Source: Mayfieldus sp038040285 (lineage in GTDB: Bacteria; Actinomycetota; Thermoleophilia; Solirubrobacterales; 70-9). Taken from it: DNA of 64,000 nucleotides. A program made the position numbers and the translations under genes. The first letter of the stretch is position 1; every line of letters starts with the position of its first letter. Positions 58,603 through 64,000 of the stretch are shown here, piece by piece. A model generated the notes under the pieces. That model saw only the letters and a program-made list of their open reading frames with translations, was not told the DNA's origin and did no database searches. The DNA lies in contig JBBPIN010000005.1 in NCBI GenBank assembly GCA_038040285.1, positions 35,392 to 99,391 of the forward strand, read 5' to 3'.

Positions 58603-59538
58603 ATGGTGAGATCGAGCAACCAGCGCGAGCATTCCCTGCTCGCCACCCTGAAGCGCACCGTCGCGGAGTTCCGCGAGGACAACCTCACCGACTGGGCGGC
58701 GGCGCTGACCTACTACGGGTTGCTGTCGCTGTTACCGATGCTGATCGCGCTGGTCTCGATAGTCGGGCTGTTCGCCGATCCGCAGTCGACGACCCAGACG
58801 GTGACCGACATCGTGACCAGGATCGGGCCGCAGTCGGGAGCGCAGACCTTCTCCGGGCCGATCCACTCGATTGCCTCCAACCGCGGCTCGGCCGGCGTGC
58901 TGTTCGTGGTCGGCCTCGCCACCGCGCTCTGGTCCGCCTCGGGCTACATAGGGACCTTCATCCGCGCCTCCAACGTGATCTATGAGACCGAGGAGGGGCG
59001 GCCGTTCTGGAAGCTGCGCCCGCTCCAGCTCGCGGTCACCCTGGCGATGGTGATCATGGTCGCCGCCGTTCTGCTGGCGCTGGTACTCACCGGCCCGGTC
59101 GTGCGGGCGGTGGCCGATCCGATCGGGGTCGGGCACACCGCGGTCACGGTCTGGAACTACGCCAAGTGGCCGGTGCTCGGGCTTCTGTTCGTGCTCATGA
59201 TCGACCTCCTCTACTACGCGTCGCCGAACGCGAAGCTGCGCGGCTTCGCGTGGGTCACGCCCGGGGCGGTTCTCGCGCTGGCGCTCTGGGCACTGGCGTC
59301 GGCGGGGTTCGCCTTCTTCGTCGCCAATTTCGGCTCCTATGACAAGACCTACGGGACGCTCGGCGGAGTCGTCGTGCTGCTGATCTGGATGTGGATCACC
59401 AACCTGGCGATCCTGCTCGGCCATGAGCTGAACGCGGAGCGCGAGCGAAGCCAGGAGTTCGTCGAGGGGGTGCCGCAAGCCGAGGACGAGCTGCAGCTCG
59501 AGCCGCGCCAGGAGCCGACGGAGGAGGACAGCGCATAG
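58603..59538 (+). CDS. YihY/BrkB family inner-membrane protein
   Basis: A 311-residue protein with six helices. EFREDNLTDWAAALTYYGLL is the conserved N-terminal segment; GLATALWSASGYIGTFIRAS, YYASPNAKLRGFAWVTPGAV and GVVVLLIWMWITNLAILLGH are the other family signatures. Formerly called ribonuclease BN, the family is now regarded as membrane proteins of unsettled transport or envelope role. Acidic, charged C-terminus. Confidence 0.92.
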   Translation: MVRSSNQREHSLLATLKRTVAEFREDNLTDWAAALTYYGLLSLLPMLIALVSIVGLFADPQSTTQTVTDIVTRIGPQSGAQTFSGPIHSIASNRGSAGVLFVVGLATALWSASGYIGTFIRASNVIYETEEGRPFWKLRPLQLAVTLAMVIMVAAVLLALVLTGPVVRAVADPIGVGHTAVTVWNYAKWPVLGLLFVLMIDLLYYASPNAKLRGFAWVTPGAVLALALWALASAGFAFFVANFGSYDKTYGTLGGVVVLLIWMWITNLAILLGHELNAERERSQEFVEGVPQAEDELQLEPRQEPTEEDSA

Positions 59539-59540
59539 GC

Positions 59541-60296
59541 TTGCCTCGCGTGAAGGTGAAGCTCTACTCGATCGCCGTATCGCACCCGGCGCGCGCCGCG
59601 GGCCTGATGCTGCGCTACAAGGGAATCGAGCACGACGTGGTCGACATCCCGCCGGGGATGCAGCGGCTGCTGCTGCGCGTGCACGGCTTTCGCGGCGCAA
59701 CCGTTCCGGCGCTGAAGATCGATGGGCGAAGGGTGCAGGGATCGCTGAACGTCTCGCGGGCGCTGGACGCGCTGCAACCCGAGCCGCCGCTGTTTCCAGC
59801 CGACCCGCAGCAGCGGGCCGCCGTCGAGGAGGCTGAGCGCTGGGGTGACGAGGTTCTGCAGCCGACGCCCCGCAACGTCTTTCGCTGGTGCGTCGCGCGC
59901 GACCAAGAGCTGAGGCGCAACCTCGCCGAGACGACAGGGATGCCGCTGCCGGCCCTGGCAGCGAGGTTGACGAAGCCGGTCGGCTGGTATTTCGCCAGCG
60001 TGGTCTCGGGGGCGACCGAGGAGTCGGTCCGCGCAGAGCTCGCGGCTCTACCGGCCCAATTGGACCATGTCGACGAGCTGATCGCGGAAGGTGTGATCGG
60101 CGGCGAGCAGCCCAACGCGGCCGACTTTCAGATCGCCACCAGCGTGCGCGTGCTGCTCAACTTCCCCCAGCTTCGGCCGCTGATCGAGTCGCGCCCGGCC
60201 GGCGAGCTGGCGATGCGAATCGCGCCGAGCTTTGGTCGTCCGTTCCCGATCGAGGTCCCGGCGGAGTGGGTGCCCGAACCGGCGCTCAGTTCATAG
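59541..60296 (+). CDS. glutathione S-transferase-like protein
   Basis: A 251-residue protein from TTG 59541, two bases after the YihY stop. The N-terminal thioredoxin-like domain (VKLYSIAVSHPARAAGLMLR; KGIEHDVVDIPPG; ATVPALKIDGRRVQGSLNVS) has the cis-Pro VPAL motif. The C-terminal helical domain ends GEQPNAADFQIATSVRVLLN, the usual N-capping segment. Actinobacteria mostly lack glutathione, so another thiol is possible. Confidence 0.82.
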   Translation: MPRVKVKLYSIAVSHPARAAGLMLRYKGIEHDVVDIPPGMQRLLLRVHGFRGATVPALKIDGRRVQGSLNVSRALDALQPEPPLFPADPQQRAAVEEAERWGDEVLQPTPRNVFRWCVARDQELRRNLAETTGMPLPALAARLTKPVGWYFASVVSGATEESVRAELAALPAQLDHVDELIAEGVIGGEQPNAADFQIATSVRVLLNFPQLRPLIESRPAGELAMRIAPSFGRPFPIEVPAEWVPEPALSS

Positions 60297-60813
60297 ACGG
60301 GTCTTCTGGCATCCGGGCCAGGAACGCGTACTCGCCGCCACGCCGCCCGAGCAGATAGGACCACAGATCGCCGGCGCGAAACGGGTCGTCGGGCGAGGCC
60401 GGCTCGATGATCCAGGCGTCCTGCTCGATCTCGCCCTCCAGCTGTCCAGGCCCCCAGCCGGCGTGTCCGGCGTAGACGCGCAGCTCGCGCAATTCCTCGC
60501 CGGGCTCGTCGGGGTCGATCACCCCGAGGTCGCCGACCACGATGCCGGCGGCGGCGTCGGGGTCATCGAAGCGACCCAATGCGACCGCGGTGTCGGCGCC
60601 GACCGGCCCCCCGATCCACACCACCTCGTCCTCCTCGGCGTAGGAAGCCAGCGACGGGACCACTTCGGCGACGCTCGTCTTGGATGGGCGGTTGAGGATG
60701 ACGCCGAATGCTCCCTGCTCGTTGTGCTCGACCATCAGCACCACGGTACGCCGGAAGAAATCGTGGAGGCTGGGCGCGGCGATCAGCAGCTTGCCGGAGA
60801 ACGAATCGTCCAC
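60286..60813 (-). CDS. YqgE/AlgH family protein
   Basis: A 175-residue protein from GTG 60813. SFSGKLLIAAPSLHDFFRRT, VVLMVEHNEQGAFGVILNRP, VVWIGGPVGADTAVALGR and LRVYAGHAGWGPGQLEGEIE are the family signatures (GxLLIAxP; G-GVILNRP; GYAGWGPGQLExE). Function unsettled. Its 3' end overlaps that of the GST-like gene; it is divergent from the DUF1326 gene. Confidence 0.93.
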   Translation of the reverse strand: MDDSFSGKLLIAAPSLHDFFRRTVVLMVEHNEQGAFGVILNRPSKTSVAEVVPSLASYAEEDEVVWIGGPVGADTAVALGRFDDPDAAAGIVVGDLGVIDPDEPGEELRELRVYAGHAGWGPGQLEGEIEQDAWIIEPASPDDPFRAGDLWSYLLGRRGGEYAFLARMPEDPSMN

Positions 60814-60858
60814 GTCCTCATTCTGATCGCATTGCGTCGTCGACGCTAGGCTCGTCCG

Positions 60859-61485
60859 ATCAGCGAATACCTGCCCTGGGCCATATCCGGGACCTACCTG
60901 GAGGCCTGCAATTGCGAGGTGATCTGCCCCTGCCGGAGCATCGACGGGGTGCGAGGCGGCCGCTCCACGTTTGGGATCTGCAAAGGGGCGCTCTCGTGGC
61001 GGATCCAACGGGGTAACGCTGGCGACGTCGAGTTGAGCGGGCTGGGCGTCGTGGTCGCGAGCATCTATGACGACGATGAGGCGGGCTCGCCCTGGAGTTT
61101 CTGGCTCTACCTTGACGAGCGCGCCGACGAGACCCAACGCGGCGCGCTAGAGCAGATCTTCCTCGGCCGCCTCGGCGGCACGCCTGACGAGCAATTCCCG
61201 TGGGCCTGGAAGCCGAGCGATCTGCTTGGGGTGCGGGCCGTCGCGATCGAGGTCGACCACAAGAGGGGCGACGGCTGGTTCCGCGCCGGCGACTACGTCT
61301 CAGTGCGGATCGACAGCCCGGTCGCCGAAGACTCGGAGGTCACCTGTGTGATCCCGGGCCATGACCAACCGGGGCGCGAGGTGCACTCCGAGCTGATCAA
61401 GGTCGAGGACGAGGGCCTCAGCTTCGAGGTCCGCGGGCGCTGCGGCTACGAGTCGGATTTCGAGTACTCCTCGAACGGCGGCTAG
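60859..61485 (+). CDS. DUF1326 family protein (start codon unclear)
   Basis: About 208 residues. The family opens ...YLPWAISGTYLEACNCEVIC then PCRSIDG, with the CNCEVxCPC cysteine cluster near residue 20. It continues AVAIEVDHKRGDGWFRAGDY and HSELIKVEDEGLSFEVRGRC. The first conventional in-frame start, GTG 60919, falls inside the cluster and would delete part of it. An in-frame TAG lies 15 bases before the ATC at 60859, and no ATG/GTG/TTG exists between. Either ATC is used or the start has mutated. Confidence 0.75.
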   Translation: MSEYLPWAISGTYLEACNCEVICPCRSIDGVRGGRSTFGICKGALSWRIQRGNAGDVELSGLGVVVASIYDDDEAGSPWSFWLYLDERADETQRGALEQIFLGRLGGTPDEQFPWAWKPSDLLGVRAVAIEVDHKRGDGWFRAGDYVSVRIDSPVAEDSEVTCVIPGHDQPGREVHSELIKVEDEGLSFEVRGRCGYESDFEYSSNGG

Positions 61486-62273
61486 CCAGGCTGTGTGAGT
61501 CCGGGTACTTGCGCCGGCGCCACAGCCACAGCTATGCCCAAGACCAGCAAGAGGACGGCAATCGAGAGGTTCGCCGGCGCCTTCCACGGCAACAGCTTCT
61601 CGACCGCGATCAGCGCCGCAACAAACGCCATCCAGCCGAGACTCATCGCGCCAAGGGCAAACAGCACCCCCATCAGCGCCCAGCAGCACCCCACGCACCA
61701 GGCGCCGTGCAGGATTCCCATGTGCAGGGCGCCCGATCGCCCGTCGCGCCAGTTCTCGATCACAAACGAAAGCGGGCCGCGACAACGCGAGAGACAGGCG
61801 TCCTTGAGCGGCGTCAGCTGGTAGAGCGCGGCGGCGACGATCACCCCTCCCGCGAGGTAGGGCCCGCCGCGGTCCCAGGAGAAGGCATCGGGTGCGATCG
61901 AGCGCCCGAGATCGAAGATCGCGTAGCCGAGCAGACCAGCGAGCCCCCACGAGACCAGGTATCCGGCCACGAAGATCGCCGTCGCGCCAGCCGGTGCCGA
62001 GCGGCCGGACTCCCGCCGCGCCCCCTGCAGGCGTGAGTACACCCCGACCATCGGCGCGATCGACGGGAACATCATCGCCGCCATCATCACCACCCAGACC
62101 GTGACGTAGAAGCCGAGTCCACCGAGGTCGGTGCCCGGTCCCGCGTCCATCCCCTGCATGCGCTCGCCGGTCACCGCCCAGGCCAGCGCCGCAAGCGCGA
62201 CCAGGAGCGCAATCAGGCCGATCCTCGCGCGGTCCGCCCCGGCGGGCGCGAATGGAAGGCGGGCGGACTCCAT
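61482..62273 (-). CDS. DUF2182 integral membrane protein (predicted metal-binding)
   Basis: A 263-residue protein with six or seven helices. VWVVMMAAMMFPSIAPMVGV is the first family motif (MMxAMMxPS), and the second is LTPLKDACLSRCRGPLSFVI with HMGILHGAWCVGCCWALMGV, rich in Cys/His/Met. It is usually encoded beside DUF1326 and here follows a DUF1326 gene by 14 bp. A metal-related membrane role is inferred only from the ligand-rich motifs. Its stop overlaps that of the convergent DUF1326 gene. Confidence 0.9.
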   Translation of the reverse strand: MESARLPFAPAGADRARIGLIALLVALAALAWAVTGERMQGMDAGPGTDLGGLGFYVTVWVVMMAAMMFPSIAPMVGVYSRLQGARRESGRSAPAGATAIFVAGYLVSWGLAGLLGYAIFDLGRSIAPDAFSWDRGGPYLAGGVIVAAALYQLTPLKDACLSRCRGPLSFVIENWRDGRSGALHMGILHGAWCVGCCWALMGVLFALGAMSLGWMAFVAALIAVEKLLPWKAPANLSIAVLLLVLGIAVAVAPAQVPGLTQPG

Positions 62274-62287
62274 CGCCGGCGCTGCCT

Positions 62288-62893
62288 TCAGGCGGCCCAG
62301 GAAAACGTCGTCGAGAAACCGGACTTGCCGTCCTGGGAGAGGTCGAGGCCGAAGACCTTGACGCTAGAGCGTCTGGCCTTGGAGATCGTCAGCTCCGAAT
62401 TGGCCGGGTGAAAGACGTTCACGAACTTCGCCGCCTCGCCGCTCTCGCTTCCGAACGAGACCACGTCCTCGACCTCGATGTCGACGGCGTCGCCTGCCTT
62501 GACGCTGTGCACGCCACCCTCGCTGGAAAACTCGATCGGCAGGCGCTCGACCCCGAGGTCCTCTCCTATCAGGGCCGATGCGGCCTCCATTGGACCGCCC
62601 AGCTGGCCGCTGAACACGGCGCCGAGCTTCTCCACCTGCTCGTCGGAAGCGGCGGAGTCGATGATCACGCCGAGTCTCCAGTTGCCCTCCGACATCACCC
62701 GCGGGGTGTCCGCGACCGCAATCACGTTGAGCCCGGAGACGTCGACACCGTCAATGTCCCCGGAGTCGATGTGAAAGACGAGCGCAGGTGTGCAGCGCTC
62801 GGTGTCCGCGCCGAGCGAGAGCGACGCGGTGCAGGGACACGGTACCTCGCAAGGACAGTTCTCGAAGTACCTTCCATCAAGCTTCCATGCCAT
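62288..62893 (-). CDS. DUF1326 family protein
   Basis: A 201-residue protein from ATG 62893 with GAGGAGGC before it. MAWKLDGRYFENCPCEVPCP then CTASLSLGAD carries the Cys cluster (CPCEVPCPC). Later: CTPALVFHIDSGDIDGVDVS, GLNVIAVADTPRVMSEGNWR, FSSEGGVHSVKAGDAVDIEV. Upstream partner of the DUF2182 gene. The second DUF1326 at 60.9 kb is clearly divergent in sequence, so the two are paralogs with different partners or ligands. Confidence 0.88.
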   Translation of the reverse strand: MAWKLDGRYFENCPCEVPCPCTASLSLGADTERCTPALVFHIDSGDIDGVDVSGLNVIAVADTPRVMSEGNWRLGVIIDSAASDEQVEKLGAVFSGQLGGPMEAASALIGEDLGVERLPIEFSSEGGVHSVKAGDAVDIEVEDVVSFGSESGEAAKFVNVFHPANSELTISKARRSSVKVFGLDLSQDGKSGFSTTFSWAA

Positions 62894-62982
62894 GTCTGTG
62901 CCTCCTCTAGATATGAACGGTGCGGTCGCGATGCTCGTGGACCGCATCCCTGTTGTCAACTGTCGGTTTGAGCCTCAGGCGC

Positions 62983-64000
62983 TCAGGGCGTCAGCACGAT
63001 CTTCAGCGCCTCGTGGCGGTCGTAGACCTCGTAGGCCTCGGGCGCATGGTCGAGCTTCATGTGGTGGGTGACCAGGGGCGTCGGGTCCAGCTCGCCGCTC
63101 TGTAGCCGCTCCAGTACCGGGTCGACGTAGGCGATCACGTTGGCCTGCCCGGTCTTCAGGGTCAGCCCCTTGATCCAGACGATCCCCATGTGCAGCTGGA
63201 TCGGCTCCGCATAGACGCCGGTTGCGGAGACCGTCCCCGCCTTGCGGGTCAGCCGGCAGGCCATGTCGAGGGCGTCGGGATGGCCGACCGCGTCGACGGC
63301 TCCGTCGACGCCCCGGCCCTCGGTCTCCTCCTTGACCCGCGCGCGCACGTCGTCCTCTGTGAGGTGAAGCGGCGTGGCGCCGAACGAACCGGCCATCCGC
63401 AGCCGCTCCTCGACCGAGTCGATGGCGATCACGCGCTCGGCGCCGGCGGCCCTGGCGGCCTGCACGGCGCAGAGGCCGACCGGGCCGAGACCCAGCACCG
63501 CCGCCGTGGAGCCGGGCTCGAGCTCCAGCGCCTGCACCGCGTGGTAACCGGTTCCCATCACGTCGCCGGCGAACAGGGCGACGTCGTCGGAAAGGCCGTC
63601 GGGGACCCGGCGCAGGGTGAGATCGGCGTGCGGGACCAAGAGCTGGTCGGCCTGCGCCCCCTGGAGCGAGCCGAGCGCTTCGCCGTGCCCGAAGACTCGG
63701 CTCGAATCGCACTGCTGAAAGTCGCCGCGGCGGCAGAAGAAGCACTCGCCGCAGGCGGTGCAGTAGGTGCCGAGCACGCGGTCGCCCTCGGCGACCTTGC
63801 TGACGTGGTCGCCGGTCGCGAGCACGGTGCCGACGTACTCGTGGCCGATCGTGAAGCCGGGCTCGATCTCGACCCGGCCGTGGTAGATGTGAAGGTCGGA
63901 GCCGCAGATGCCGGTCGCCTCGACCCGGATCACCGCCTCGTCGGACGAGCCGACCTCGGGGTCGGGCTTCTCGTCGACGCGGACCTCGCCCGGAGCCTGA
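62983..64000 (-). CDS. zinc-dependent alcohol dehydrogenase (MDR family), 5' end beyond the window
   Basis: At least 339 residues are visible, entering from the right edge at QAPGEVRVDEKPDPEVGSSD. IRVEATGICGSDLHIYHG holds the first catalytic zinc Cys, and TIGHEYVGTVLATGDHVSKV the His-Glu pair. CTACGECFFCRRGDFQQC holds the four structural-zinc cysteines, and AAVLGLGPVGLCAVQAARAA is the NAD fold. The ending APEAYEVYDRHEALKIVLTP is usual. Closest to threonine/formaldehyde-type dehydrogenases; substrate unknown. Confidence 0.9.
   Translation of the reverse strand, partial: QAPGEVRVDEKPDPEVGSSDEAVIRVEATGICGSDLHIYHGRVEIEPGFTIGHEYVGTVLATGDHVSKVAEGDRVLGTYCTACGECFFCRRGDFQQCDSSRVFGHGEALGSLQGAQADQLLVPHADLTLRRVPDGLSDDVALFAGDVMGTGYHAVQALELEPGSTAAVLGLGPVGLCAVQAARAAGAERVIAIDSVEERLRMAGSFGATPLHLTEDDVRARVKEETEGRGVDGAVDAVGHPDALDMACRLTRKAGTVSATGVYAEPIQLHMGIVWIKGLTLKTGQANVIAYVDPVLERLQSGELDPTPLVTHHMKLDHAPEAYEVYDRHEALKIVLTP

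Noticed and set aside
1..64000. CRISPR array, IS element with terminal inverted repeats, or restriction-modification system
   Set aside because: No regularly spaced direct repeats, transposase genes or methylase-nuclease pairs were seen; the mobile DNA here is integrase-based.

Overview
The window is high-GC (roughly two thirds G+C) actinobacterial DNA. It looks most like Thermoleophilia/Solirubrobacterales: many small SnoaL/NTF2-like proteins starting MSQENVE and ending EALEAAGLRE, paired DUF1326/DUF2182 genes, a DUF6812-like gene, and a recR-ybaB-dnaX block upstream of aspartokinase and asd. It is a draft scaffold. Each of its three 100-N gaps is flanked by an identical 55-bp sequence, so the contigs overlap and the gaps are false.

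Region 1 (1-31.8 kb) is core chromosome. It holds an hsp20-lon-glycosyltransferase operon, a metallo-hydrolase with a small Cys protein, a fatty-acid hydroxylase, a 2-hydroxyacid dehydrogenase, isocitrate and malate dehydrogenases divergent from an AidB-type acyl-CoA dehydrogenase, a site-2 protease, and an sdhA-sdhB-HdrB-like operon encoding a non-classical succinate:quinone reductase. Next come a cation/proton antiporter, asd-aspartokinase, a PadR-regulated MMPL exporter, a MerR regulator, a degenerate GGDEF protein, recR-ybaB-dnaX and the SRP RNA. Two 48-nt double-hairpin elements with compensatory changes and one unidentified structured region lie between genes.

Region 2 (31.9-39.5 kb): a class III nucleotide cyclase gene is split by a 6.8-kb element. 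The element carries a large serine integrase, a small serine resolvase, a methyltransferase, and a GtrB-like glycosyltransferase with a polytopic membrane partner. Removing the element at a shared GACTT core restores the cyclase frame exactly. The attachment site lies inside the integrase 3' end, so integration changes the integrase tail.

Region 3 (39.5-42 kb) is chromosome: an esterase with two frameshifts, a 37-residue zinc ribbon, a GH5 glycoside hydrolase and an intact tRNA-Val(CAC).

Region 4 (42-55.6 kb) is accessory DNA. An 8.9-kb element sits in tRNA-Val between 53-bp repeats, with a tyrosine integrase, HTH proteins, small membrane proteins, a perfect LexA-type SOS box and stress-type small genes. 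To its right are a second, decayed integrase and broken genes. Loose 3' halves of tRNA-Ile, tRNA-Pro (two) and tRNA-His (two), with integrase-arm-like flanks, mark past integrations. A toxin-antitoxin-like pair, a glycine-rich secreted protein and terminase/HNH remnants lie here too.

Region 5 (55.6-64 kb) returns to chromosome: SnoaL-like genes, unknown genes, a possible Cys-rich 44-residue peptide, YihY, a GST-like protein, YqgE, two DUF1326 proteins with a DUF2182 membrane protein, and a zinc alcohol dehydrogenase running off the right edge.
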